In this document: piece after piece, positions 1 through 8,030 of the stretch
How positions within the stretch are numbered: position 1 is the first letter of the stretch
How the letters are laid out: each line of letters opens with the position of its first letter
Assembly: GCA_964415045.1 (NCBI GenBank)
Contig: CAYPZL010000002.1
Coordinates: 16,190-80,189 of the forward strand
From: CAYPZL01 sp964415045
GTDB taxonomy: Bacteria > Planctomycetota > Phycisphaerae > Sedimentisphaerales > Anaerobacaceae
Reading direction: 5' to 3'
Length of the DNA stretch: 64,000 nt
Made by a program: the position numbers and the translations under genes
The notes under the pieces: generated by a model
What the model was told of the DNA's origin: nothing
What the model saw: only the letters and a program-made list of their open reading frames with translations
The model's database searches: none

Positions 1-397
1 GCATGACGGAGAATTGCAGCACGAACCCGACCAGGACGGGCCAGGGCATCTTGAACACCCGCCCGAAGTCGGCGGTGCTCAACGTCGTCCCCATGCCGAA
101 CATGATGATCTGGATCAGCGGGACGATCAGGATACCCAGATCGAACCCGGCCCACGTCATGAACGCCTTGGGATAGAACATGGAGGCCGCCACGAACGCG
201 AAGACCCACACGGTGAAAGCGAAGCTCTTCAGGAACGGGTGCCCCATGCAAAACAGGGCCAGAACGGCAAAGGCCGCTACCACAACCGGTCCGGTCTCGC
301 TACGGTAGCCCAGCGTCAGCATCACGACGGTTACGATCGAAAGCAGAAGGAAGGCGTAGAGAAAGTATCGGGCGGCGGACTGCATGACTTTTCGCAT
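1..397 (-). CDS. BASS-family (bile acid:sodium symporter-like) transporter, partial
   Basis: This gene enters from the right and runs off the left edge of the window, so only about 132 N-terminal residues are visible. They begin MRKVMQSAARYF and contain several hydrophobic segments (roughly residues 8-27, 32-52, 55-75 and 84-100). A stretch reading FGMGTTLSTADFGRVFKMP follows, which resembles the conserved region after the first helices in BASS/YocS-type sodium-dependent transporters. It is an inner-membrane protein, and the substrate cannot be told from this part. The ATG at 397 is chosen because it directly precedes the first hydrophobic segment; another in-frame ATG lies four codons later. 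Confidence 0.72.
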   Translation of the reverse strand, partial: MRKVMQSAARYFLYAFLLLSIVTVVMLTLGYRSETGPVVVAAFAVLALFCMGHPFLKSFAFTVWVFAFVAASMFYPKAFMTWAGFDLGILIVPLIQIIMFGMGTTLSTADFGRVFKMPWPVLVGFVLQFSVM

Positions 398-484
398 GTC
401 TCTTCGGCTCCGGACGCTCAACCACGGACGATCATCGATGGTCCCATCACAGAGCTACAGTCTTACACGAATCACGTCGCGCCA

Positions 485-646
485 TCAAGTCTTTCCCGCC
501 CCCTGTAGCGTTGCGGGAAGTTCCTTGACGTACCCGTAGCCATCCATACCGGATTGACCGCCGAGGTAGTAGAGCTTGAACGTCTTGCCCGCCAGCAGAA
601 GACCGGCCAGCGCGAAGAGCAAAACGCGACAAAAAGTCCTTTGCAT
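485..646 (-). pseudogene. Truncated sialate O-acetylesterase-like (SASA) gene remnant, 53 aa
   Basis: The reading frame has a well-placed GGAGG ribosome binding site and a signal-peptide-like N-terminus (about residues 1-20). It continues with KLYYLGGQSGMDGYGYV, the characteristic start of the SASA/SGNH carbohydrate-esterase domain (normally GGQSNMDGYG, with Ser as nucleophile). It stops at a TGA after 53 codons, whereas the family domain is about 230-260 residues long. The Asn after the nucleophile Ser is replaced by Gly. No continuation of the domain is visible in other frames towards the BASS gene. It is best read as a decayed 3'-deleted gene; a functional micro-protein is less likely. Confidence 0.6.
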
Positions 647-723
647 GGGAATCCTCCACATATCAGGGGGACGCGGCGCGCGCCCATACGTCTTTGTGGC
701 TGTGGCGACTCCGAGGGGCCGCT

Positions 724-1155
724 CTACCGCGGGATGGGCTGGCCGGTCTCGCCGGGGCCTACCGGCGGCTGGCTGACTTGCTTCGGGCTGTAGGTCGTCA
801 CGCGCATCCGCTCGCCCACCTTCTTGTAGTGCTGCAGGGCGCTGTCCTTGTCCTTGAAGTCCTTCTCGGTGAAAAGCAGGCTCGTCAGGCCGATCAAGAT
901 GACGTCGCCGTCGGCCAGGGTCCGCTCGCCTTCGACCTTCTCATTGTTCACGTACACGCCGTTGCGGCTCTTCATGTCGAAGGCGTAGTACCTGTTCGAC
1001 TCCTGGTCGAAGCGAATCTGCATGTGCTTGCGGGAAACCATGTTGTCCAGGATCTGAATGAGCAGCGCCTCGTCCCGTCCGATCACGCTCGTGCGACGGC
1101 CCAGGGGATAGTAGTTCCCTTCCCCCGGCCCGCTTGTCACAATCAGTGAAGCCAT
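724..1155 (-). CDS. FHA domain protein
   Basis: The 143-residue cytoplasmic protein is almost entirely a forkhead-associated domain. It shows the phosphothreonine-binding landmarks in order: GR in SVIGRDEA (about residue 25), SRKH (about 40) and SRNGVYVNN (about 61-69), ending with a DGD-x-I-x-IG strand. A short proline-rich tail follows (KQVSQPPVGPGETGQPIPR). FHA domains bind phosphothreonine peptides and often accompany Ser/Thr kinases or secretion systems; no kinase gene lies nearby. The start at 1155 is preceded by GGGGGAC, and a promoter lies at 1199-1227. An upstream in-frame start would add 15 residues overlapping the promoter region and is less likely. Confidence 0.88.
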   Translation of the reverse strand: MASLIVTSGPGEGNYYPLGRRTSVIGRDEALLIQILDNMVSRKHMQIRFDQESNRYYAFDMKSRNGVYVNNEKVEGERTLADGDVILIGLTSLLFTEKDFKDKDSALQHYKKVGERMRVTTYSPKQVSQPPVGPGETGQPIPR

Positions 1156-1198
1156 CGTTCGTCCCCCAAATCTACCACCATATCGTCCCAGTGGCGCC

Positions 1199-1227
1199 AT
1201 CGTAGCGGCCCTTCACCGCAACGTCAA
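1199..1227 (-). promoter_or_regulatory. Sigma-70-type promoter for the FHA gene
   Basis: On the minus strand TTGACG (1222-1227) is separated by exactly 17 bases from TACGAT (1199-1204). It lies about 45 bases upstream of the FHA start codon and fits the TTGACG-N17-TA pattern seen at several other genes in this window. Confidence 0.6.
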
Positions 1228-1305
1228 GCCCCGTCTGGCGGTTGGCTTCTCGGGTGTCTGTGCAAATTGTAGGGCATCATTGTTTTGGATTCTGGACTGC
1301 TTCGG

Positions 1306-1417
1306 GTGGCAGCGTCAAGTCCGAAGGACTTGGCGATGGCGCAACGCCCGGGGCTCGTATCGCGCCACACCCAGCAGACTACTCCCCCATCGCCAAGCTG
1401 GCGCTTGACGCTGCCAC
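1306..1417. repeat. Nested palindromic repeat, family GTGGCAG, copy 1 (112 bp)
   Basis: The outer arms GTGGCAGCGTCAAG and CTTGACGCTGCCAC are perfect 14-base inverted repeats. Inside them CTTGGCGATGG and CCATCGCCAAG form a second perfect 11-base inverted repeat. The same outer and inner arms recur at 25610-25694 with a different loop. The layout is that of a REP/MITE-like dispersed element able to fold into a bulged hairpin. Confidence 0.85.
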
Positions 1418-1473
1418 GCGCATGCGAGGGTATTTTCCCAGACAGTTCTCCTGCCGCCGGACGAATCATTCCA

Positions 1474-1502
1474 TTGAGGCGACGCCTCGTCTCTGGTACT
1501 CT
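1474..1502 (+). promoter_or_regulatory. Candidate promoter for the beta-lactamase-fold gene
   Basis: TTGAGG (1474-1479) and TACTCT (1497-1502) are separated by 17 bases and lie 43 bases upstream of the ATG at 1546. The spacing and both hexamers fit the housekeeping pattern seen elsewhere in the window. Confidence 0.5.
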
Positions 1503-1545
1503 ACGGGGGCACCGGCAATCGCACATTTGGAGAAAGGAGCCTTCG

Positions 1546-3261
1546 ATGCAGAACTGGAAGCTGGCACCGGTCATCGTTGTTCTGCTGGCGGCGTGCGGCG
1601 CATCGGCCGCTCGGGAGAAGCAGCCGCAGGGAGTTTTCGTCGCCGCCGACAGCAAAGAGGATTTCTCGGACTTTCTGAACTGCCGGGTGGTGCCGAAGCT
1701 GGGCAATGCGTGGGACTACCTCTTCGAGCCGGGCCAGTTCCCCAACCTGGCGTGGGACAGACCCTACCTCGTCGAGCGGGTTATGGGCAGCTTCCCTCTC
1801 AAGGCCCGCTGGTTCGACGCCGACCTCAACGAAGTGACCGTGCCTACCGGACCGGGACGCTACGCGTTCTACGTCGAGGGCCAGACGCCCCAGGGCAAAA
1901 CGATCCGCCGGGCCGGCACCCTGTTCTGCCGGCCGAAGTACTGGTTTGGCTGGAGCGAGAAGGCCCGGGCCGACCTAGAGTTTGTGCCCCTCGACGGCGT
2001 CAGCCGGTCGGCGTGGAACGAGCACAGTGACGCGATCGACACGTTCGCCGGGCGAATGGTCCTGCTGTCGATCTTGCGGCAGCAGCAGGGAGCCGTGTTG
2101 ATGTCGTACCTGCACGAGATGAAAGCGACGGGCACGACGCCCTCGCTTACGAACACGCCCATTATCCGCGACCACGAGTATCATCTCGCGCTCAAGCGGA
2201 AGATTCTGGGATCGCAGAAAAAGTATCCGCCCCTGCAACGGCCCCGGAAAAAGGAAGGCGGAAGCGCCCCGGTCCTTCGCGACGGCACGGAGAGCCAAGC
2301 CGGCTTCAAGATCGGGACGGCGGAGAAACTGCGGGCGATATGCCAGCAGTGGTATCAGGAAAGCGGCGAGCCCTTCATCACGCTGGTCGCAAGGCACGGC
2401 GTCGTGATCGTCCACGAGCCGTTCGGCACATGGCCGTGGGGACCGCTCACCGCCGAGACGCCGACTGAGATGGCCTCGCTGACGAAGCTGGTGACCGGCG
2501 TCCTGTTCGCGCAGTTCGTGGACCAGGGATTGGTTGGCATCGACGACCCGGTGGGCGCGCATCTGCCGGATTTCCCGCGCGAAGGCGACAAGGCGGTGAC
2601 GTTGCGACATTGCTTCACCCACACGACGGGCCTGACCGGCCACGAGGAATGGGGCGGCCTGCACAACCCCTGGATGGAAAACGTCATCGCCAACCAACTG
2701 GACCGACTGCCCGTCGGCAAGGTGCACATCTACAACGGCATCGGATACGACCTGGCCGGCCGGGTCATGGAGATGGCAAGCGGCAAGAGCATCTTTCGCC
2801 TCATGCGGGAGCACCTGTTCGATCCGCTGGCGATGAAGAACACGACGCTGGAAGAGGACCTGGGCTTCAGTTGTTTCAGCACGGCCGGCGAGTTCGCCCG
2901 GCTCGGACAACTCCTCCTGAACCGCGGCGCCTATGGCGAACTGGAGTTCTTCTCGCCCCAAACGTTCGACGCCCTGCTGCCGAAGTCACTGAGCGACTAT
3001 TACCCCGACATCAAGAAGGAATGGGGAATCGGTCTTACCTGGATGCGACAGCGACATCCCGAGGCCGGCAAAAACGGCTTGCCCGAAGACGCCACGATTC
3101 TGAGCAAAAACGTCATCGGCCACGGCTCGGCAACTTCGGCGATCCTGCGCGTCGATCTCGACAACGACTTGGTCATCGCCCAATCACGCCGCCGCGCAGG
3201 CCCGGTATACCGCAAACACCTCACGAAGTTCCTCCTGGCAATCGAGGAGGGATTGAAATAG
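1546..3261 (+). CDS. Beta-lactamase/transpeptidase-fold serine hydrolase, exported
   Basis: The 571-residue protein begins with an export signal whose end (LLAACGASA) contains a possible lipobox Cys. A roughly 200-residue N-terminal domain of unknown type follows. The C-terminal part is a class-C beta-lactamase/esterase-like domain with the SxxK nucleophile motif in ASLTKL (Ser311, Lys314). The second motif is unusual: where the family has Tyr-Ser-Asn, this protein has Tyr-Asn-Gly (Tyr396). The third motif is HGSATS instead of HxGG. Likely roles are a periplasmic peptidase or esterase; true beta-lactamase activity is not implied. The ATG at 1546 follows AGAAAGGAGC and a promoter at 1474-1502. 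Confidence 0.82.
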   Translation: MQNWKLAPVIVVLLAACGASAAREKQPQGVFVAADSKEDFSDFLNCRVVPKLGNAWDYLFEPGQFPNLAWDRPYLVERVMGSFPLKARWFDADLNEVTVPTGPGRYAFYVEGQTPQGKTIRRAGTLFCRPKYWFGWSEKARADLEFVPLDGVSRSAWNEHSDAIDTFAGRMVLLSILRQQQGAVLMSYLHEMKATGTTPSLTNTPIIRDHEYHLALKRKILGSQKKYPPLQRPRKKEGGSAPVLRDGTESQAGFKIGTAEKLRAICQQWYQESGEPFITLVARHGVVIVHEPFGTWPWGPLTAETPTEMASLTKLVTGVLFAQFVDQGLVGIDDPVGAHLPDFPREGDKAVTLRHCFTHTTGLTGHEEWGGLHNPWMENVIANQLDRLPVGKVHIYNGIGYDLAGRVMEMASGKSIFRLMREHLFDPLAMKNTTLEEDLGFSCFSTAGEFARLGQLLLNRGAYGELEFFSPQTFDALLPKSLSDYYPDIKKEWGIGLTWMRQRHPEAGKNGLPEDATILSKNVIGHGSATSAILRVDLDNDLVIAQSRRRAGPVYRKHLTKFLLAIEEGLK

Positions 3262-3363
3262 TGCGCATTCCCCGTCGCGTCTCCGAATCGAAACTGGCGG
3301 GAGCATGCGTTTCACGGTAGAATCAGGGCGACTTTCTTTCGGTGTGCTTGAAGGAGACAGATC

Positions 3364-3804
3364 ATGACGCGATTGCTGTTGGGTGTGGTGCTGCTGGGCC
3401 TTCTGCTGTCGACTCCGGCGTGGGCACAGGAGGAAGGACCGATCGAGGACCTCGAGCATCAGATGCAGGTTCGTAAGATGAAGATGGAGATGGAATCTTA
3501 CGAGCGGCAGATGGAGCACGAGCGGCAGATGGCGGAGATGGAACTGGCGCAGCTCCGCGCGAAGGTCGAAGGGACCGACGATGGGCGTGAAGGCGGGGCG
3601 CTGGCCTTGCTGCTGATCGGCTGTGCGGTGGTGCGCGTGCTGGTGGCGGTGTGGATCTACCAGGACATCCGCCTCCGCAACGCCGGCTCCGGGCTGTGGA
3701 TCGTTCTCGGCCTGCTGGGCGGCTTGCTGGCGGCTCTGGTCTACGCCGTGACCCGGCTCCACGACGCCGACAACGGGAAAAAGCGAACGACTGCCCGAGC
3801 GTGA
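3364..3804 (+). CDS. Signal-peptide, coiled-coil, two-helix membrane protein
   Basis: The 146-residue protein has a cleavable-looking signal peptide ending LLSTPAWAQ (residues 1-21). A highly charged Met/Glu-rich coiled coil (about 27-70) follows, then two transmembrane helices (about 78-98 and 105-127) separated by VWIYQDIRLRNAGSG. That two-helix hairpin resembles the N-terminal membrane segment of PLDc_N-type proteins (W-x-Y-x-D-A-x-x-R). The ribosome binding site GAAGGAG precedes the ATG. The function is unknown; the coiled coil suggests oligomerisation at the inner membrane with the coil outside. It stands alone between the hydrolase gene and repeat copy A. Confidence 0.75.
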   Translation: MTRLLLGVVLLGLLLSTPAWAQEEGPIEDLEHQMQVRKMKMEMESYERQMEHERQMAEMELAQLRAKVEGTDDGREGGALALLLIGCAVVRVLVAVWIYQDIRLRNAGSGLWIVLGLLGGLLAALVYAVTRLHDADNGKKRTTARA

Positions 3805-3850
3805 ACAAACCGCTGTTCCAAGCCCGAATGGCGCAGTCAGTGAAAAGACT

Positions 3851-3958
3851 GTCATGCCGAACGAAGTGCAGCAACCGGGTCGGGACGGCCCGGTCGGCCG
3901 CAATGCGGAGGGGAACACCCATGCTGTGCCCGGATCCTTCGCTGGCGCTCAGGATGAC
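3851..3958. repeat. Palindromic repeat, family GTCATCCTGAA, copy A (diverged)
   Basis: It begins GTCATGCCGAACGAAG and ends GGATCCTTCGCTGGCGCTC followed by AGGATGAC. The right half matches the other copies at 25459, 61083 and 63828 well; the left half has drifted. The copy sits between the coiled-coil gene and nupC. Confidence 0.7.
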
Positions 3959-4012
3959 GGCCATCGTACGACGGGTGACATAGCCGTAGGGACGTAGGCA
4001 TACACAAAGGAT

Positions 4013-5326
4013 ATGAACATCTACAATCTTGTCAGTTTTGCGGGCATCTTCGTCCTGCTGGCGGTGGCCTGGACCCTGTCGGCGGACCGGCGGAACATGA
4101 ACTGGCGCGTCATCGGCTGGGCGGTGGCCCTGCAGCTCCTGGTGGCGCTGCTGATCTTCGTGGTCCCGGCAGGCGCCCGCGTCTTTCTCGTCGTCAACGA
4201 CGTGGTGATCAAGATCCTGGAATCGGCGGGCGAGGGGGCGCGCTTCGTATTCGGACCGCTGGCGCTGGGGCCGGGACAGGTCAGTGACAGCGGCGAAGAA
4301 TCGCTCGGTTTCATCCTGGCCTTCCAGGCGTTCCCCACGATCATCTTCTTCTCGGCCCTGATCGCGATTCTGTACTACGCGCGGATCATGCCTCTGCTGA
4401 TCAAGGCTTTCGCGTGGGTCTTCACGCGACTGATGCGCATCAGCGGCGCCGAGTCGCTGGTGGCGGCCAGCAACATCTTCGTGGGCGTGGAGTCCATGCT
4501 GACGGTCAAGCCGTACTTGGCGCGAATGACGCGCTCGGAATTGTGCACGATTCTCACCGCCGGCATGGCCACCGTCTCCTCGAACGTCCTGGCGCTGTAC
4601 GTGCTGAGCCTGCAGCAGCAGTTTCCCACCATCGCCGGCCATCTGATCTCGGCTTCGCTGCTGTCGGCGCCGGCGGCTCTGGCCATGTCGAAGATCCTCC
4701 TGCCCGAAGGCCAGCAGCCCGAGACGCTCGGCGTGCAGGTCGAGCCCCATTACGAGCGCGACGGCAGCCTGTTCGAGGCCGTCATCAACGGCGCCAACGC
4801 GGGCGTACGCATGATCGCCGGCATCGTGGCGCTGCTGATTGCCGTGCTGGGGCTGGTGGCGCTGGTCGATCTGGCGCTCTCCAGTATCGGCGGCCTCGTC
4901 AATCCGAGAATCGGCCTCGAAGGCCAGTGGTCCCTGCGGGGCCTTTTTGGATACCTGTTCTACCCCGTGACGCTCGTGTTGGGCGTGCCGCCGGCCGACG
5001 CCGGCGCGGTCGCGCGAATCATCGGCGAGCGCGTGATCGTAACCGAGGTAGCCGCCTACGGCGATCTGGCCGAGGCGATGAAGAACGAGCTGCTGCAAAA
5101 CCCGCGTTCGGCGGTAATCGCCACGTACGCTTTGTGTGGCTTTGCCCACGTCGCCTCGATGGCCATTTTCGTCGGAAGCCTCTGCGCGCTGGCGCCGGAA
5201 CGGACCAAAAACATCGGCCCGGTCGCCGTGCGGGCTCTGGTGGCCGCGACGCTGGCCTGCCTCATGACCGCCTGCGTGGCCGGCACATTTTTCACCGAAG
5301 GATCGATTCTATTAGGAGGTTCGTAA
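4013..5326 (+). CDS. nupC: Concentrative nucleoside transporter (NupC/CNT family)
   Basis: The 437-residue polytopic inner-membrane protein matches the CNT family along its length. It has the N-terminal MNIYNLVSFAGIFVLLAVAW start, the YYARIMPLLIKAFAWV region, SAAES-like GAESLVAASNIFVGVESMLTV around residue 150, the ATVSSNVLALY segment, and the C-terminal CGFAHVASMAIFVG helix. Members import nucleosides by sodium or proton symport. Its stop codon overlaps the ATG of the following cupin gene by one base (TAATG), so the two are translationally coupled. The overlap with a one-domain cupin protein is unusual and suggests co-expression rather than a known pathway. Confidence 0.93.
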   Translation: MNIYNLVSFAGIFVLLAVAWTLSADRRNMNWRVIGWAVALQLLVALLIFVVPAGARVFLVVNDVVIKILESAGEGARFVFGPLALGPGQVSDSGEESLGFILAFQAFPTIIFFSALIAILYYARIMPLLIKAFAWVFTRLMRISGAESLVAASNIFVGVESMLTVKPYLARMTRSELCTILTAGMATVSSNVLALYVLSLQQQFPTIAGHLISASLLSAPAALAMSKILLPEGQQPETLGVQVEPHYERDGSLFEAVINGANAGVRMIAGIVALLIAVLGLVALVDLALSSIGGLVNPRIGLEGQWSLRGLFGYLFYPVTLVLGVPPADAGAVARIIGERVIVTEVAAYGDLAEAMKNELLQNPRSAVIATYALCGFAHVASMAIFVGSLCALAPERTKNIGPVAVRALVAATLACLMTACVAGTFFTEGSILLGGS

Positions 5327-5694
5327 TGTTCATACGTCTTGTGGACGAGTGTGAGCAATTCGTGGCCGGCGACGGCGCTCTCTTGCGCGAGTTGCTGCAC
5401 CCGGACAAAACGACGCCCAAGCTGCGATGCAGCCTGGCCCATGCGACCGTCCCGCCGGGGCGGAAGACCAGGCCTCACCGCCTCGCCAACGCCGAAGTGT
5501 ACTACATTCTCGAGGGTTTCGGCGTCATGTTCATCGACGATGAATCCGAGCCGGTCGAACCGGGCAACGCCATTTACATCCCGCCCCGGGCCACGCAGTA
5601 CATCGAAAACACCGGCGACCATGAGCTGGTCTTCCTCTGCATCGTCGATCCCGCCTGGCAGCCCCAAGACGAGGAAATCCTCGACGATGGATGA
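5326..5694 (+). CDS. Small cupin domain protein
   Basis: This 122-residue protein is a single cupin_2 beta-barrel. Motif 1 region: PPGRKTRPHRLANAEVYYILEG, where His and Glu ligands can be placed (PHR...AEVYY). Motif 2 region: PVEPGNAIYIPPRATQYIENTGDHELVF, where the usual His of motif 2 is replaced by Gln (ATQY). It may therefore bind metal weakly or act as a small-molecule sensor. AGGAGG precedes the ATG and the gene overlaps the nupC stop codon by one base. Substrate unknown; a role tied to nucleoside use is only suggested by the coupling. Confidence 0.82.
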   Translation: MFIRLVDECEQFVAGDGALLRELLHPDKTTPKLRCSLAHATVPPGRKTRPHRLANAEVYYILEGFGVMFIDDESEPVEPGNAIYIPPRATQYIENTGDHELVFLCIVDPAWQPQDEEILDDG

Positions 5695-5816
5695 TGGGCA
5701 GCAGTCACACATGTGCGATGGCCGCCCCGCCGACGCTGCCGGCCGCCGGTCGTGCCGACCCGTATTTCCGCTCGGAAATGCATCGGCAGAAAAACCCGGC
5801 ATCGCAAAAATCCCCC

Positions 5817-5845
5817 TTGACGCCAAGCCATCTCGTTTGTACACT
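5817..5845 (+). promoter_or_regulatory. Promoter for putP
   Basis: TTGACG (5817-5822) and TACACT (5840-5845) are separated by 17 bases. They lie about 60 bases upstream of the putP start, with an untranslated leader of about 55 bases. Confidence 0.65.
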
Positions 5846-5907
5846 GAGCAACGAATGAGACAGGGATCCTGACAGCGACATTACCGGTGAGCTACGGGAT
5901 TGAGCTT

Positions 5908-7407
5908 ATGACGATGCCGACGGTTATTACGTTTGTTGCCTATTTCGTCCTGCTGTTAGGGATTGGGTTCTATTTCTACCGGCGCAACGAGAGCATCGAG
6001 GAGTACCTGCTGGGCGGGCGCGGGATGGGGGCGTGGGTCACCGCCCTGTCGGCCCAGGCCAGCGACATGAGCGGGTGGCTGCTGATGGGCCTTCCCGGGG
6101 CGATCTACCTGGCGGGCGTGGCGGACGCGTGGATCGCCATCGGCCTCTTCGCCGGCACGGCGCTGAACTGGAAGCTCGTATCGGGCCGTCTGCGCCTCTA
6201 CACACAGAAGACCGGCACGATCACCCTGCCCTGCTTCTTCGAGGCGCGTTTCGGCGATCCCACGGGCGTGCTGCGGATCGTCTCGGCCATCGTAATCCTG
6301 ATCTTCTTCACGATCTACGCCTCCAGCGGCCTGGTCGCGGCGGGCAAGCTCTTCGAATCCACGTTCAACGTCTCGTACCAGGCGGCGGTTCTGATCGGCG
6401 GCGCGATCATCGTCGTCTATACGTTCCTAGGCGGGTTCCTGGCCGTATGCTGGACGGACCTGTTTCAGGGCTCGCTGATGGTGCTGGCCCTGGTGATCGT
6501 CCCGGCCGTGGCGTATACAAAAGCCGGCGGCATCGACGGCATTCGCGAGGCCATGGTCGCGCGAGAGCTCTCGTTGAGTCTGTTCTCCCACGGCGGTGCC
6601 GCCGGCGCGTTGGCAATCCTCTCGGCAACCGCCTGGGGATTGGGCTACTTCGGCCAGCCCCACATCCTCGTGCGATTCATGAGCGCCAAATCGCTGGCGA
6701 AACTGCGCGAATCGACCGCCATTGCCATCGTCTGGGTGTTCATTTCCCTGACGGGCGCGGTCGTGATCGGGCTGGTCGGAATCGGCATGTTCAAGACGCT
6801 GCCCAATGACGACGCCGAGAAAGTCTTCATCCACATGATCTCCGAGGTCATGCATCCCTGGATCGCCGGGATCATGTTGGCGGCCATTCTCTCGGCCATC
6901 ATGTCCACCATCGATTCGCAGTTGCTGGTCTCTTCGTCGGCGCTGACGGAGGACTTCTACCAGAAGGCCATCAAGCGGGACGCCGGCGAGCGCGAGGTCG
7001 TCCTGGTCGGCCGCGTGTGCGTGATTGTCATCTCGGCGGTGGCCCTGGCGCTGGCGCTGCGCCCGAGCGATACGATCCTGGGAATCGTGGCGTATGCCTG
7101 GGGCGGCTTCGGGGCGGCGTTCGGACCGCTGATTCTCTTTGCCCTGTTCTCGAAGCGCACGAGCTGGCCGGCGGCTTTGATCGGCATGGTCACCGGCACT
7201 GTCGTGCTGGTCGTGTGGAAACAGGTCGGCCTCAGCGAGCACATGTATGAGATCGTCCCGGGATTCGCGGCCAATTGTCTGGCGCTGACGATCACCAACG
7301 CCGTCGCCCCGCAGAACGATCCGGCCGTGTTGCGCCAGTTCGACGAAGTCCGCAACGAGATACGGGGCCTCGCGCCGGAGCCCGAGACGACAAGGAGAAC
7401 ACCATGA
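5908..7407 (+). CDS. putP: Sodium/proline symporter (SSS family)
   Basis: The protein is about 499 residues, the usual PutP length. It carries the family signature ALSAQASDMSGWLLMGLPGA near residues 48-67, with the conserved EYLLGGR segment just before it and GYFGQPHILVRFM near 250. About 13 transmembrane helices are visible. It catalyses sodium-coupled proline uptake, although close SSS relatives carry other solutes. I chose ATG 5908, which aligns with the PutP N-terminus (MPTVITF); a GTG at 5887 would add seven residues without a better ribosome binding site. Its TGA overlaps the next start by four bases (ATGA). Confidence 0.9.
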   Translation: MTMPTVITFVAYFVLLLGIGFYFYRRNESIEEYLLGGRGMGAWVTALSAQASDMSGWLLMGLPGAIYLAGVADAWIAIGLFAGTALNWKLVSGRLRLYTQKTGTITLPCFFEARFGDPTGVLRIVSAIVILIFFTIYASSGLVAAGKLFESTFNVSYQAAVLIGGAIIVVYTFLGGFLAVCWTDLFQGSLMVLALVIVPAVAYTKAGGIDGIREAMVARELSLSLFSHGGAAGALAILSATAWGLGYFGQPHILVRFMSAKSLAKLRESTAIAIVWVFISLTGAVVIGLVGIGMFKTLPNDDAEKVFIHMISEVMHPWIAGIMLAAILSAIMSTIDSQLLVSSSALTEDFYQKAIKRDAGEREVVLVGRVCVIVISAVALALALRPSDTILGIVAYAWGGFGAAFGPLILFALFSKRTSWPAALIGMVTGTVVLVVWKQVGLSEHMYEIVPGFAANCLALTITNAVAPQNDPAVLRQFDEVRNEIRGLAPEPETTRRTP

Positions 7408-8006
7408 GCCCGATAGCGATCGATGTCGTGCTGCTGCCCGATACCGCCATGACCGACAAGGCCATCGCGCTGAACAGGATGCTGGTCGGTGACGATAGCC
7501 GGGAAATCGTCCTGGGCCGCGAGACGCGCCTGCCGCACATCTCATTGGCGATGGGCTGCATCGACGAGAGCGATATCGACGCAATCGCGGGCCTGCTGCG
7601 AAACCTCGCTCGGAAAGAACCCGTCGGGCGGTTGCGCATCACCGGGATCGTGACCTCGACCAACGCGCGTGGACAAAAGACGTCTCTTCTCGAAGTGGAA
7701 CGAACCCCCGCGTTGCAGGCGCTTCACGAAAGCGTGATGGAAGAGCTGAGCCCCTTCTTTCGACACGAGGCGAGCGCCGCGGCGGTTTGCGACGACGTGG
7801 TGGCGGAGACGACGCTGGAATGGATTCGCCGTTACCGCGAGAAAGCAGCCTTCGAGCGATTCCTGCCGCACATCACGATCGGCTACGGCCAAATGCCGGA
7901 TGAACCGCCCTTCCCCATCGACTTCAACGTGGCGGAGCTGGCCCTGTGTCACCTCGGAAATCACTGCACCTGCCGGCGCGTGCTGACATCCGTTCCACTG
8001 CGCTGA
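7404..8006 (+). CDS. 2H phosphoesterase superfamily protein (2'-5' RNA ligase-like)
   Basis: The 200-residue protein has two H-x-[ST]-x motifs at the expected spacing: LPHISLAMG (about residue 43) and FLPHITIGYG (about 155). They define the bilobal 2H phosphoesterase fold, whose members act on 2',3'-cyclic or 2'-5' phosphodiesters. It overlaps the end of putP by four bases and follows AAGGAGA, so it is co-transcribed with the symporter. The pairing with a proline transporter has no obvious biochemical explanation. Substrate is unknown; RNA-end repair, cyclic nucleotide hydrolysis or an unrelated phosphodiester are all possible. Confidence 0.85.
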   Translation: MSPIAIDVVLLPDTAMTDKAIALNRMLVGDDSREIVLGRETRLPHISLAMGCIDESDIDAIAGLLRNLARKEPVGRLRITGIVTSTNARGQKTSLLEVERTPALQALHESVMEELSPFFRHEASAAAVCDDVVAETTLEWIRRYREKAAFERFLPHITIGYGQMPDEPPFPIDFNVAELALCHLGNHCTCRRVLTSVPLR

Positions 8007-8030
8007 GAAGGGAACATGCTTCGCAGAGCA

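Larger units (their letters stand above)
1156..1545. other. Intergenic region, 390 bp, between divergent genes
   Basis: This stretch holds the FHA promoter (minus, 1199-1227), a nested palindromic repeat (1306-1417) and a candidate promoter for the beta-lactamase-fold gene (plus, 1474-1502). I see no convincing small gene. Reading frames that extend the downstream gene leftwards run through the palindrome and have no ribosome binding site. Confidence 0.6.
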
